From JAAXHH01 sp965225915 (lineage in GTDB: Bacteria; JAAXHH01): DNA of 64,000 bases. The stretch lies in NCBI GenBank assembly GCA_965225915.1, contig OZ245326.1, positions 868,001-932,000 on the forward strand. Reading direction: 5' to 3'. The notes under the pieces were generated by a model, which made no database searches, had not been told where the DNA came from, and saw nothing but the letters and a program-made list of their open reading frames with translations. Below, piece after piece: positions 25,898 to 35,414 of this stretch (its first letter is position 1; the number at the start of each line of letters is the position of its first letter). The translations under genes were made by a program, and so were the position numbers.

Positions 25898-27085
25898 ATG
25901 AACATTCGTTCCCTTACCGACATTCCGATGCAAGGCCGCCGCGTGCTCGTCCGTGTCGACTACAATGTGCCCCTCGACGACGGGGGCCAAATCACCGACG
26001 ATACACGCATCCGGGCGTCACTGCCCACGCTGCGGCATATCATGGACCACGGCGGCCGGGTCATTCTGATGACCCATCTCGGCCGTCCGAAGGGGGTAAC
26101 TGAGAACCTGCGGATGAAGCCGGTGGCCGATCGGCTGTCGACCCTCCTCGGTCGACCGGTCGGCTACGTGCCAGAGACCATCGGACCCGGTGCGGAACGA
26201 GCGGCAGCGGCTTTGAAAAATGGCGAATGCCTGTTGCTGGAGAACGTCCGGTTTCATGACGGGGAGACCCGGAACGATCCCGATTTCGCGCGTCGACTGG
26301 CCGCGTTGGGCGACGTCTACGTCAATGACGCCTTCGGCACGGCGCACCGCGCCCACGCTTCCACCGAGGGTATTGCCCGGCTTCTGCCCGTGCGCGCGGC
26401 CGGGTTCCTCATGCGTAAGGAACTGGACTACCTTTCCGGAGCGATAGAAATCCCAAAGGGGAATCTCGTCGTCGCACTCGGCGGCGCCAAGGTTTCCGAT
26501 AAAATCGGGGCCACCCGCCGGTTCATCGAGATCGCCGACGCGCTGCTCATTGGCGGCGGCATGGCCTATACCTTTCTCGCAAGCCGAGGCGAGGCGGTCG
26601 GTAACAGTTTGCTGGATGAAGAACGCATGGGCTTCGCGGCGGAAATCCTCCAGCGCGCCGAGGTCCTGGGTAAGAGGATGCTCCTTCCTGATGATCATGT
26701 GGTCGCCGGCGCACTCGATCCAATGACGGAAACGCGGGTGCTCGGCTGGATTCCCAATGAATGGATGGGGCTCGATATCGGTCCGAGATCCCGCCGCAGG
26801 TTCGCTGAAACCATCGCAGGCGCGGGCACCATCCTATGGAACGGGCCCATGGGTGTCTTTGAAATGAAGGCTTTTGCGGAGGGAACGGCGGCTGTGGCCG
26901 CCTCAATCGTGGAGGCCACCGACCGCGGCGCTGTATCCATCATCGGCGGTGGAGATACAGCGGCGGCCGTCAATGCGCTTGGCCTGGAGTCCCGCATGAG
27001 CCACGTATCTACCGGCGGCGGCGCGTCACTGGAGTTGCTGGAAGGCCGGACGCTGCCGGGTGTCAGCGTGCTGGAAGCAGGTTGA
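25898..27085 (+). CDS. pgk: Phosphoglycerate kinase
   Basis: A 395-residue glycolytic kinase that passes phosphate from 1,3-bisphosphoglycerate to ADP. Signatures are RVLVRVDYNVPLDDGG (residues 14-29), the basic patch R-I-R-A-S...H-L-G-R-P-K-G (41-68), DAFGTAHRAHAS (145-156), the loop VALGGAKVSDKIG (191-203) and the C-terminal GGGDTAAAV with the ATP site. It appears standalone, without gapA or tpiA. It is convergent with the lipoprotein gene downstream. Confidence 0.98.
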   Translation: MNIRSLTDIPMQGRRVLVRVDYNVPLDDGGQITDDTRIRASLPTLRHIMDHGGRVILMTHLGRPKGVTENLRMKPVADRLSTLLGRPVGYVPETIGPGAERAAAALKNGECLLLENVRFHDGETRNDPDFARRLAALGDVYVNDAFGTAHRAHASTEGIARLLPVRAAGFLMRKELDYLSGAIEIPKGNLVVALGGAKVSDKIGATRRFIEIADALLIGGGMAYTFLASRGEAVGNSLLDEERMGFAAEILQRAEVLGKRMLLPDDHVVAGALDPMTETRVLGWIPNEWMGLDIGPRSRRRFAETIAGAGTILWNGPMGVFEMKAFAEGTAAVAASIVEATDRGAVSIIGGGDTAAAVNALGLESRMSHVSTGGGASLELLEGRTLPGVSVLEAG

Positions 27086-27115
27086 AGAGTTCGAGGGACT
27101 GAAATCTATCTGGGG

Positions 27116-27694
27116 TCACAACCCGAGAAGACTGAATCGGAAAAGATTGTCGGGAAATCGATCGAGATGCTGGGGCGAAAACTCGTAAACTCGCCAGGCG
27201 CGATCCGCGACGAAACGGGGGGTGCCTATCCTGCTGGCAACCGGTCCTGCGATGGGGTCGATCATCGTCGTGTTGCCGCGGAAATCGGTGACTCGGATCT
27301 TGATCTCACCCCTGTTTTTGGGTGTATCGCTGGCCAGGACCAACTGCAGGCGCCGGAACTGGCTAAAACGTTGTCCATAGATATTGCCCCTCAAGGAGAC
27401 CCGGATACCCTCGGGTGTCTTCCGCTGGGTTATCTCGAATTCCTCGGGCAGGGCGAGAACCTTGCATCCCTCCAGGTGCGGCGAGATGAACTCCACACTC
27501 GTCAGGTGCTCGGCGTGCCTGGTCTGGACCGTGTACACCCAGTTGTGTGGTCCGGCCGGCATGACCGTCACCGCAACCAGGTCTCTGGACTCCGCGAGCG
27601 TCGGTCTGTGGGCGGCACATCCGACTACCGAGATCAGGATGAAAGAAAACATCACGGCGAAGACAATAATGAGGTGTTGATTGCGGTGAATCAC
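27116..27694 (-). CDS. Lipoprotein, unknown function
   Basis: A 192-residue protein with a signal peptide ending in a lipobox (I-S-V-V-G-C, Cys26). The rest is a single globular region of mixed strands, with no motif I recognise. It ends 31 bp after the convergent pgk stop, and a LysR regulator gene follows upstream on the same strand with about 120 bp between, so it could be in the same operon or independent. Confidence 0.7.
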   Translation of the reverse strand: MIHRNQHLIIVFAVMFSFILISVVGCAAHRPTLAESRDLVAVTVMPAGPHNWVYTVQTRHAEHLTSVEFISPHLEGCKVLALPEEFEITQRKTPEGIRVSLRGNIYGQRFSQFRRLQLVLASDTPKNRGEIKIRVTDFRGNTTMIDPIAGPVASRIGTPRFVADRAWRVYEFSPQHLDRFPDNLFRFSLLGL

Positions 27695-27814
27695 GATGCA
27701 CCTCCTGGTATACGTTATTTCTCTTGAGGGATGAACCAGGCTTGTAGGATTAGACGCCGGTCTAAGTGGCTGGTTCCCCGAATCCCCCGGATCATGCCGC
27801 TGGCATGTCTTGGA

Positions 27815-28753
27815 TCATGCGGCCGGCTTGCCGCGTCCTTCCGCGATCATCCTCCCCGGTCTGAAGTACACCTGCAGGACCTCCAGGAAACTGCGGGACG
27901 CCCGCGACAGATACCGTCCCTTCAGGTAGATCGCGCCCATTCTCTGACGGGGCCGATTTCGGAAATCTCCGATCGTGACCTGCGCGAGCGTGCCGTTTTC
28001 CAGTTCTTCCTGGATGGCGACCGAGGGCACGATGGATAGACCCGCGTCTATGCGCACGAAGTGCTTGATCACCTCGATCGAACTCAGCTCCATGGCGACG
28101 TCGAGATGCACCCGCGACTTCTCGCACAGATCGTCAATCAGCCGCCGCGAAGCGCAGTGCCGGTCGAGCAGGATGAGCGGATACTGCTCCATGTCTTTGA
28201 GGTGCACCGTCTTCCGGCCCGCGAGGGGATGACCGGGCGGCGTGATCAGCACGTCGTGGCGGGAGAAGAGGGGAATCGATTCAATCTCACGGGGCAGGTA
28301 GGCCAGCGTGACCACGCCAAGATCGACCTCGCCGTCGACGACGGCCTGTATGGTCCGAAGCGATGTGGCGTTCTTCACGACGATGTCGATGCCGGGGTAG
28401 CGGTCCTGGAAGGATTTGAGTATGGCCGGCAGGCGGTAGCAGCCGGTGGTATCGGATGTACAGAGTACGAGGCGGCCGGCTTCGAGACGGTCCAGATCTT
28501 CCAGTTCCTGGACGGCCTCTTTCATCAGTCCTTCCATCTCGCTCACATACTTGAGCAGCACCTTACCGGCCTCTGTGAGGGCGAGATGGCGCGTGGTCCG
28601 GTGGAACAGCGGCTGGCCGATTACCCCCTCCAGTTTCGACACCTGGATGCTCACCGCCGATTGTGACCGGAAGAGGGATTTCGCAGCCAGGGAAAAGCTG
28701 CCGTGCCGGGCCACCGCGTGGAAAGCTACGGCTTGATCGTAGGATAGATTCAT
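27815..28753 (-). CDS. LysR-family transcriptional regulator
   Basis: A 312-residue regulator. The winged helix-turn-helix occupies residues 1-62, with ...AVARHGSFSLAAKSLFRSQS and A-V-S-I-Q-V-S-K-L-E as recognition helix, and RTTRHLALTEAGK closing it. The effector domain (about 90-295) has the two-lobed LysR pattern DLGVVTLAYLP and S-I-E-V-I-K-H-F-V. It is divergent from guaB across a short AT-rich gap, so it may control guaB or itself; the effector is unknown. Confidence 0.9.
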   Translation of the reverse strand: MNLSYDQAVAFHAVARHGSFSLAAKSLFRSQSAVSIQVSKLEGVIGQPLFHRTTRHLALTEAGKVLLKYVSEMEGLMKEAVQELEDLDRLEAGRLVLCTSDTTGCYRLPAILKSFQDRYPGIDIVVKNATSLRTIQAVVDGEVDLGVVTLAYLPREIESIPLFSRHDVLITPPGHPLAGRKTVHLKDMEQYPLILLDRHCASRRLIDDLCEKSRVHLDVAMELSSIEVIKHFVRIDAGLSIVPSVAIQEELENGTLAQVTIGDFRNRPRQRMGAIYLKGRYLSRASRSFLEVLQVYFRPGRMIAEGRGKPAA

Positions 28754-28959
28754 TTATTGATTAACTTAATGGTGTATATTGATATTATTAATTTGACTAA
28801 TATATTTCTATCCCTATTATGTCAAGGCAAATCGGCGGTTTCGTGAAGTTTTCCGAGTCGCCGGTTATTGCGGAATTCGTAGTAGCACAACCTCATGTTA
28901 AAACGCCGGGAATCCGACCGGAGGATGGCTCAGCCGCCCGATTCCCACGGAGGACTTAC
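28754..28959. promoter_or_regulatory. Divergent regulatory gap between the lysR-type gene and guaB
   Basis: The first 80 bp are strongly AT-rich against a GC-rich background and contain ATTGATTAACTTAAT (28754-28768), a near palindrome fitting the T-N11-A shape of LysR boxes. The rest is AT-poor leader up to the guaB ribosome site GGAGG at 28949-28953. An alternative upstream start would put part of this inside guaB. Confidence 0.45.
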
Positions 28960-30447
28960 ATGGCTCACATCGCTTCCACCGTTTCTCACAGTCTGAAGGA
29001 ATACCGCCTGTTGCCCCGGTTGACTCAGGCAGACGCGAACGCCCAGCTCGTTTCGCTGGAGACGCGCCTCTGCCGGCAGGGCGAAGGCTACCTGGTGTTG
29101 CGGACACCTTTCCTGAGCGCGGCCATGCAGGCGGTCACCAGCATCGAACTGGCCATCGCCATGGCCCAGCTGGGCGGTATGGGCGTTCTCGCGGTGAGCC
29201 AGACCATCGAGGAGCAGTGCGCCAAGATCGACGCGGTTAAACGGTTCAAGGCCGGCTTTCAAACGGATATCGTCACCCTGTCGCCGGAACAGTCCATTGG
29301 CGAGGTGATCGGCATCATCAACAATACCGGGTACTCCACCTTTCCCGTGACGGACACCGGCGTTTTCCATGGCAAACTGGTAGGGGTGATCACGGACAAG
29401 GACTTCGACGAGCGGTACGACCAGGACCAACGGGTCGGGGATCGCATGAAGACTGACGTGCAGACCGGCGCCGCGGAGGACGACCTGAAGACGGCCAACA
29501 CGCGGATGATCGAGTACGGCCGCGGTTTCCTGCCCATGGTGTCTTCAGAAGGGACGCTGGTCTCGGTCGTGTTCAAGAAGGATCTCGACAAGCATATCCG
29601 CCATCCCCATTCCACGGAAGACGCGCAGAAACGCCTGGTAGTCGGCTCCGCCGTCTCGACCCATTCGGAGGACCGCGAACGGGTGGAGGCGCTGGTCGAA
29701 CACCAGGCGGACGTGATCGTCATCGACGCCTCCGACGGACACACGGAATACCAGGGCGAGACGCTGAAATGGATCAAGGCCCACTACGACATCCCAGTGA
29801 TCGCGGGCAACGTGGTGACTCGAGAGGGTTTCGACTACCTGGCGGCCAACGGCGCGGACGCTGTCAAGATCGGCATCGGCATCGCGTCAGGCTGCACGAC
29901 GCAGATGGTGAAGGCCACCGGCCGTGGGCAGGCCACCTCCATCCAGGAAGTCGCGGCGGCCCGTGACGAGTGGACGAAGACCACGGGCGACTACCTGCCC
30001 CTCGTGGGCGACGGCAGCATACAGGGACCGGCGGACATGCTCATCGCGCTGTCGTTGGGGGCCGACGCACTCATGATGGGCAATCTCCTGGCGCGGTTTA
30101 CCGAGAGTCACGGCGAACTGGTCCGAAACGCCAGCGGGGACCTGGTCAAGGAATACTGGATGGAGGGCAGCCGGAAGGCCTTCAATAACCGGCGCTACGC
30201 ACAGCTTGCCAGCACCTTCTTCGAGGAAGGGATCGTCGGCCAGGTGCCCCACGCGGGGTCGGTCTACGACAAGCTGCCGATCATCGCGCAGATGCTCAAA
30301 TCGGGCATGGCCACCGCGGGCTGCGCCACGATCGAAACGCTTCACCGGGACGCCATACTGGAACTGCAGTCCTCCGTGTCCCTGGAAGACAGCGGTGTAC
30401 ACGACATGGCGGCCATCCAGTCCATACAGGAATTCGGGATAAGTTAA
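28960..30447 (+). CDS. guaB: IMP dehydrogenase
   Basis: A 495-residue enzyme oxidising IMP to XMP with NAD+, the first committed step to GTP. ATG 28960 is chosen because GGAGG sits 7 bp upstream; the open frame extends 47 codons further without a second start signal. Features: the barrel start with S-A-A-M-Q-A-V-T-S, two CBS domains (about residues 105-225), the catalytic loop I-G-I-A-S-G-C-T-T with the nucleophilic Cys (about residue 314), and the flap region G-S-R-K-A-F-N-N-R-R. The loop reads ASGCTTQM instead of the more usual GSICTTR. Confidence 0.93.
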   Translation: MAHIASTVSHSLKEYRLLPRLTQADANAQLVSLETRLCRQGEGYLVLRTPFLSAAMQAVTSIELAIAMAQLGGMGVLAVSQTIEEQCAKIDAVKRFKAGFQTDIVTLSPEQSIGEVIGIINNTGYSTFPVTDTGVFHGKLVGVITDKDFDERYDQDQRVGDRMKTDVQTGAAEDDLKTANTRMIEYGRGFLPMVSSEGTLVSVVFKKDLDKHIRHPHSTEDAQKRLVVGSAVSTHSEDRERVEALVEHQADVIVIDASDGHTEYQGETLKWIKAHYDIPVIAGNVVTREGFDYLAANGADAVKIGIGIASGCTTQMVKATGRGQATSIQEVAAARDEWTKTTGDYLPLVGDGSIQGPADMLIALSLGADALMMGNLLARFTESHGELVRNASGDLVKEYWMEGSRKAFNNRRYAQLASTFFEEGIVGQVPHAGSVYDKLPIIAQMLKSGMATAGCATIETLHRDAILELQSSVSLEDSGVHDMAAIQSIQEFGIS

Positions 30448-30500
30448 TTGCATGGATATTGACGACTGCTGACCTCAGACGGGATTTACCAGACCGCGCC

Positions 30501-30947
30501 ATGACCATCCCCCTGCTGAAACGCAAGTTGCGCCAACTCAAGCAGACCGAGTCCCGGATCCGGTTCCGCGATCGACCCGCGGAAGATCACAAGGAACTCG
30601 TGTGGGACGCCTTCTTCTCGACCCGCTCAGAGGATGACGCCAGCGTCGAATACCCCCTGAGCCGATTGATGAAGTTGGATCGCGATGAGATCAGGGTGGT
30701 CTACGAGGCCTTCTTCTACCGCGTGTATTTTCAGTATTTCAAGGAACACGGCCTGTCCATGGCCGACGCGTATGATCCGTCACTGCTGTCCCTTCTGGGC
30801 CTGCCACCCCAAGCCAGTCTAAAAGACATCAAGCGGCGGTACCGGGAACTGGCGCAGGTTCATCATCCGGATCACGGCGGCGATCACGACGCTTTTATCG
30901 ACGTCGTTACAGCCTACGAGCGACTGACGGACAATCAGCGCAGTTGA
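30501..30947 (+). CDS. J-domain protein with C-terminal DnaJ domain
   Basis: A 148-residue protein. Residues about 92-148 form a J domain: LLGLPPQASLKDIKRRYREL on helices 1-2, then the HPD motif (H-H-P-D-H-G-G) and D-A-F-I-D-V-V-T-A-Y-E on helix 3. The N-terminal part is a helical region without known family. It would recruit DnaK (for instance the gene at 256) to some client. ATG 30501 is preferred over TTG 30459, but neither has a good ribosome site. It is 53 bp after guaB. Confidence 0.7.
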   Translation: MTIPLLKRKLRQLKQTESRIRFRDRPAEDHKELVWDAFFSTRSEDDASVEYPLSRLMKLDRDEIRVVYEAFFYRVYFQYFKEHGLSMADAYDPSLLSLLGLPPQASLKDIKRRYRELAQVHHPDHGGDHDAFIDVVTAYERLTDNQRS

Positions 30948-31010
30948 TCCTGCATGCGTACCTTGCAAACGGGCATTGCTGAAGTATCCTGCTGATCCTC
31001 TTTCCATACG

Positions 31011-31083
31011 TACCTCGTAGAAACACTTTCAGTAATCGCACGCTCATAATTACATTGCTGTTATACCTCGCAGATGCACTTTC
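31011..31083 (+). repeat. Degenerate duplication in the gap before the CocE-type gene
   Basis: TACCTCGTAGAAACACTTTC (31011-31030) recurs as TACCTCGCAGATGCACTTTC (31064-31083), 53 bp apart, 16 of 20 bases equal, with a CATGCGTACCT/CATACGTACC echo before it. Otherwise the 30948-31150 gap is empty. Confidence 0.5.
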
Positions 31084-31150
31084 CGGATGCTATCCCATGC
31101 AAACTGGAACTCTTTTTAATGGAAACCATGCTTCCCGCAGGAGCCCGCTC

Positions 31151-33034
31151 ATGAAACCCGTGCCATGTCCCGTCTTCTTCGTTGGTCTGCTGGTCCTCTT
31201 ATGCCTGCCCGGTCCCGTCTTCGGCCAGGCTACCGCCGACGCACGGTACATCGTGGAGAACTACGACAAGATGGAGCCCTACGTCCCCATGCGCGACGGC
31301 GTCCGTCTGTTCACCTCCATCTACGTGCCGAAGGACGATTCGAGGACCTATCCCATCCTGCTACAGCGAACGCCGTACAGCGTGGCGCCTTACGGGGAAG
31401 CCTACAAGACGGGGATCGGACCTTCCATGCTGTTCGCACGCGAGGGGTACATAATCGTCTACCAGGACGTGCGCGGCCGCATGATGTCGGAAGGAGAATT
31501 CGAAGCAGTGCGCCCCCACAATCCGGACAAGGCGTCGGACGTCGACATCGACGAGAGCACCGATACTTATGATACGGTCTCCTGGTTGATTGAAAACATT
31601 CCCGGCCATAACGGCCGCGTGGGCGTCTGGGGCATATCGGCGCCGGGATTCTACGCCACCCACGCCCTGATCGACGCCCATCCCGCCGTACGGATCGTGT
31701 CCCCCCAGGCTCCCGTCACCGACTGGTGGATAGGAGACGACCGCCACCACAACGGCGCGTTTCAAATGCAGGCAAGCTTCAGTTTCCTGTCCTTCTACGG
31801 TCATCCGCGTCCCGGTCCCACGACCGAACGCGCCCCGGGTTTCCGCGACTACGGAACGCCGGACGGCTACCGTTGGTACCTCGATCTGGGTCCCCTGTCG
31901 AACATCAACGAACTATATTTCCACGGAAAGAACAAGATCTGGAACGACATGACGAACCATCCCGATTACGACGCGTTCTGGCAGGCCCGGACGCCGCTTC
32001 CCCATCTGAGAGACGTCAAGCCTGCGGTGCTGGTGGTCGGGGGATTCTTCGACGCCCAGGACCTGTACGGTCCGCTGAAGACCTACGCCGCTGTCGAATA
32101 CAATAACCCCGACGTCGTGAACCACCTCGTAATGGGTCCGTGGTGGCACGGCGGGTGGTCGCGCGGCAGCGGCCTTCGGTACCAGGACATCTATTTCGAA
32201 CAGCCCACCTCGGCACACTACCGGGAGACCATCGAACTGCCCTTCTTCAACCACTACCTGAAGGACGGGCCCGATCCGGAGCTGCCCGAAGCCAGTATCT
32301 TCGTCACCGGTTCGAACCAGTGGCACGCCTTCGATCAATGGCCGCCCGAAGAGGCGAAGGCCGCTTCCCTCTACCTGGCGCCGGATGGCGGACTGTCCTT
32401 CGACGCGCCAGCCGGGGAGGACGACTTCGACGAATATGTCAGTGATCCCGCCAGGCCCGTACCCCACACGTCCCAGGTCGTCATCAACCGGGACGACCGT
32501 TACCTCATCCAGGACCAGCGGTTCGCGTCATCCCGCACGGACGTGCTGGTTTTCGAGTCCGAAGTGCTGCAAGAAGACTGGACCGTGACGGGCGACCTCT
32601 TCGCGCACCTCTACGTTTCCACGACGGGGGAGGACGCGGATTTTATCGTCAAGTTGATCGACGTGTACTCCGATACGGCGAGCTACGCCGGAGAGAACGC
32701 CATGAACGTGAAGATGGGCGGCTTTCAACTCATGGTGCGGGGGGAGGTCATGCGGGCCCGGTACCGGAACAGCTTCACCCATCCCGAGCCCATGACGCCG
32801 GGGGAAGTCACGAAAGTCGTCTTCGACATGCAGGACGTGGCACACACGTTCAAGGCGGGGCACCGCATAATGGTCCAGGTACAGAGCACCTGGTTCCCCA
32901 TGGTCGACCGCAATCCGCAGACCTGGGTACCGAGTATCTACGATGCCAGGGAAGAGGACTTCCAGGCGGCGACACACCGGGTGTACTTCTCCCGGAACGC
33001 GCCTTCCCACCTGAAATTGAAGCTGCTGGAATAA
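31151..33034 (+). CDS. CocE/NonD-type alpha/beta hydrolase, secreted
   Basis: A 627-residue protein starting at ATG 31151, which fits a signal peptide (cleavage at V-F-G-Q near 24) and CAGGAG 9 bp upstream; the open frame continues 32 codons upstream without such signals. The alpha/beta hydrolase core has the nucleophile in VWGISAPGFYA (Ser about 160), an aspartate in GGFFDAQDLY and a histidine in GPWWHGGWSRG. A jelly-roll C-terminal domain ends the protein. Members cleave acylated peptides, X-Pro peptides or esters. The substrate is not visible. Confidence 0.85.
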   Translation: MKPVPCPVFFVGLLVLLCLPGPVFGQATADARYIVENYDKMEPYVPMRDGVRLFTSIYVPKDDSRTYPILLQRTPYSVAPYGEAYKTGIGPSMLFAREGYIIVYQDVRGRMMSEGEFEAVRPHNPDKASDVDIDESTDTYDTVSWLIENIPGHNGRVGVWGISAPGFYATHALIDAHPAVRIVSPQAPVTDWWIGDDRHHNGAFQMQASFSFLSFYGHPRPGPTTERAPGFRDYGTPDGYRWYLDLGPLSNINELYFHGKNKIWNDMTNHPDYDAFWQARTPLPHLRDVKPAVLVVGGFFDAQDLYGPLKTYAAVEYNNPDVVNHLVMGPWWHGGWSRGSGLRYQDIYFEQPTSAHYRETIELPFFNHYLKDGPDPELPEASIFVTGSNQWHAFDQWPPEEAKAASLYLAPDGGLSFDAPAGEDDFDEYVSDPARPVPHTSQVVINRDDRYLIQDQRFASSRTDVLVFESEVLQEDWTVTGDLFAHLYVSTTGEDADFIVKLIDVYSDTASYAGENAMNVKMGGFQLMVRGEVMRARYRNSFTHPEPMTPGEVTKVVFDMQDVAHTFKAGHRIMVQVQSTWFPMVDRNPQTWVPSIYDAREEDFQAATHRVYFSRNAPSHLKLKLLE

Positions 33035-33048
33035 CGGAGGGTGTTAGT

Positions 33049-33155
33049 CAGTCGAAGCGGGATGAGCGCCGTGGTCTGTCAGACGAAGTGGAGTAACGAC
33101 CGTGGTGATCCGAACGAAATGGAATAAGCGCCGCGGTCCGCTAAACGAAGTTGAA
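33049..33155. repeat. 31-bp tandem units leading into the acetyltransferase stop codon
   Basis: Units begin at 33049, 33080, 33111 and 33142, exactly 31 bp apart, sharing A/TCGAAG-GG...GCGCCG-GGT (for example CGAAGTGGAGTAACGACCGT at 33084-33103). The fourth, partial unit contains the TAG stop and last codons of the minus-strand acetyltransferase (33141-33155), so the array looks like copies of that gene end running towards the CocE-type gene. Confidence 0.8.
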
Positions 33156-34271
33156 CCCGTACCAGGGCAGTTGGACGGGAAAAACACTTTCCACCGCGGT
33201 CCGGAACGGTCCGGATGGAATCGTCTCGAGGGGATCTTCGTCGGGCGGAATCACGCCGAAGACGAGCGGGCCCAGATCGCACGATGCAATCGTATGTTCC
33301 TGGCCGCCGCATTGGAAAACAACCGTTTCCTCTGATACATCCCACGCCAGCATGCCTGGACCCAGTACATCCACGATGTATTCGTCGAACGCGCGCAGCA
33401 GCCGTTCCGGTTGAAGCACGAGGACGGTGCCATTGAATCCCTGGGGAGCCGCGGTAACGCCGTGATGCCGGAGCAGGGAGGCCAGCTCGATATCGGATTC
33501 AGTGGTCACGATCTCGATGCAATCCACGCCGTAGCGGTCGTATAGGTTCGGCAGCGCCCGCAGGAGCGCCGAACGGGAACCCGCGATCTCCGCCAAGCGG
33601 GCCCTGGAGGCTTCGTCTTCCCCGCCGGACCGACGCTTCTGGATGCCCGCGTAGGCCACCAGTGGGCCTCCCTCGCGAATCACCACGGTTTCGCCGTCGT
33701 GGTCGCAAATCCATTCAGCTTCGATCGCTGTCCCGAGATCGGCCGTCGACCGCACGTAACGGCTGGGCTCTTCTGCGTACAGCCGCGTCATTTCGGGCAG
33801 ATCCGCAGCTTCAGCACGACGGACATCCGTTTCGCTCGCGGGCAGGACATCCCGGTTAACGGCATAAAGGGCGTATTGACCGATCCGCTTCGCGCCCAGG
33901 CGGGTGTAAAGCCCTCTTCCTCCCGATATCGGCATCAACTCGGCGTTCTGGGCGAGGGCCTTCCGGATCGCCGACTCCATAAGCCGGGTCGCAAGGCCCT
34001 GTCCCCGGTGCGACTCGTAGGTCGCCACCGCGCCGATGCTCATGGTGGACATCCGGCATCCGAGTACGGAAATGTCCCGCGTCAACGCGCCCACGTGGGA
34101 GACCACGACGCCATCGTCGACCATGACGAGGAGGTGGTCGTAGTTCTCCGGCGTGAACATAAGAGGATACTGTTCCTCCATGCGTCCGGCGCCGTCGCTA
34201 CGAAATACGGTGTTGACCAGGGTGCAAAGCGACTCGAATTCCTGCACCTTTAATCCCCGCGGACCTTCCAC
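33141..34271 (-). CDS. GNAT-family acetyltransferase of the Eis type
   Basis: A 376-residue protein. GTG 34271 is chosen because AGGAG (34280-34284) lies 8 bp upstream; an ATG 33 codons further out lacks one. Residues about 10-150 form a GNAT domain with the acetyl-CoA loop SHRGQGLATRLMESA, a second GNAT-like domain follows (about 150-280), and the C-terminal part resembles the sterol-carrier-like domain of Eis proteins. Eis enzymes acetylate aminoglycosides or protein lysines. It is convergent with the CocE-type gene. Confidence 0.8.
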   Translation of the reverse strand: MEGPRGLKVQEFESLCTLVNTVFRSDGAGRMEEQYPLMFTPENYDHLLVMVDDGVVVSHVGALTRDISVLGCRMSTMSIGAVATYESHRGQGLATRLMESAIRKALAQNAELMPISGGRGLYTRLGAKRIGQYALYAVNRDVLPASETDVRRAEAADLPEMTRLYAEEPSRYVRSTADLGTAIEAEWICDHDGETVVIREGGPLVAYAGIQKRRSGGEDEASRARLAEIAGSRSALLRALPNLYDRYGVDCIEIVTTESDIELASLLRHHGVTAAPQGFNGTVLVLQPERLLRAFDEYIVDVLGPGMLAWDVSEETVVFQCGGQEHTIASCDLGPLVFGVIPPDEDPLETIPSGPFRTAVESVFPVQLPWYGFNFV

Positions 34272-34380
34272 TATGCTGGCTCCTCTGCCATGTTCCGTGG
34301 TCTCACGCTTTGCGAGACCCTGGAACCCAGGGCCCGTTTGACAAAAAGTCCACGGTCTATATATTCCCAATTGGAAGGGG

Positions 34381-34418
34381 TGTCAAGAACGGCGGCGGGT
34401 GTCAAGAACGGCGGCGGG
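34381..34418. repeat. Exact 19-bp tandem duplication
   Basis: TGTCAAGAACGGCGGCGGG occurs twice in a row (34381-34399 and 34400-34418) with a further GTC start after. It sits in the gap between the divergent acetyltransferase and queE. Confidence 0.85.
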
Positions 34419-34497
34419 TCGCTTGCCGACAGCCTGCCGGACCGCCGGCACCGTATGAACCGCGCGCCTCCAACGAACCGGATCTACAATCCACGCC

Positions 34498-35185
34498 ATG
34501 TTCATTTCCGAGATCTTTCATTCCATACAGGGCGAGGGCCTGCTGACCGGCGTCCCCTCGGTCTTCATCCGCACTTCGGGTTGCAACCTGCGCTGCCGCT
34601 GGTGTGATACCCCCTACACGTCCTGGTCGCCCGAGGGCGAAGAACAATCCGTGGACGAGATCATGGAGGGAATCGCTGATTATCCGACCCGTCATGCCGT
34701 AATCACCGGCGGCGAACCGCTGCTCATGAAGGATCTGCCCGAGCTGACGGAAACACTTGGTGGCGCGGGATACCACGTTACCATCGAAACGGCCGGTACC
34801 GTGTACACCGATCTGCGCTGCGACCTGGCCTCCATCAGCCCCAAGCTGTCAAATTCCACGCCCTGGACCGAAGAAAGACGGGAAGTACGCCCGGAATCAC
34901 GAACGGCTGAGGATCAACCTCCCCGTCCTGGGTAGATTCATGGCGGCCTACCCCTACCAGCTCAAGTTCGTGGTGGACCGCCGGGAAGACCTGGACGAAG
35001 TTGAATCGCTGATCGCTGAATTGGATGGCGTCGACCGTACCCGGGTGCTCCTCATGCCCCAGGGACGCACGGCCGAAGAGTTGAGCCAGAGGGGCGTGTG
35101 GGTCGCCGAAGCCTGCAAGTCCCGCGGATTCCGATACTGCCCCCGGGTACATATCGATCTCTACGGGGACACGCGCGGGACCTGA
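34498..35185 (+). pseudogene. queE: 7-carboxy-7-deazaguanine synthase, frameshifted
   Basis: The first part encodes a radical-SAM QueE: FISEIFHSIQGEGLLTGVPS, then CNLRCRWCDTPY with the C-x3-C-x2-C cluster ligands, and ITGGEPLL. It reaches a stop at 34933. After one extra base near 34864 the other frame continues K-K-D-G-K-Y-A-R-N-H-E-R-L-R and QLKFVVDRREDLDEVESLI to the natural end at 35185 (PQGRTAEELSQRG). QueE makes the 7-deazaguanine ring precursor of queuosine in tRNA. No queC/D/F neighbour is present. It is broken unless the indel is an artefact. Confidence 0.85.
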
Positions 35186-35414
35186 CGGCGAACCATTTCT
35201 TGCTTGTCTTCGAGCCCCTTCCGACATATCTTTTCCGGTCCCGTCAGAGCCGGCCGAACAGGCTGAAACGGCATCGGATATAGACTTGCAGGCGAACGTT
35301 TCAGCACGCGTTGATATGGTCCGCGATGAAACGGACTGCATGGCCCGCACGGATCGCACGCACGGAACGCATAGACCACACAGGCCGCACGGGACGTACC
35401 ATCCGGGAGAAGAC

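Noticed and set aside
35286..35414. Extended N-terminus of the SMP-30 protein
   Set aside because: A His/Thr/Arg repeat without ribosome site; the ATG at 35415 has one.
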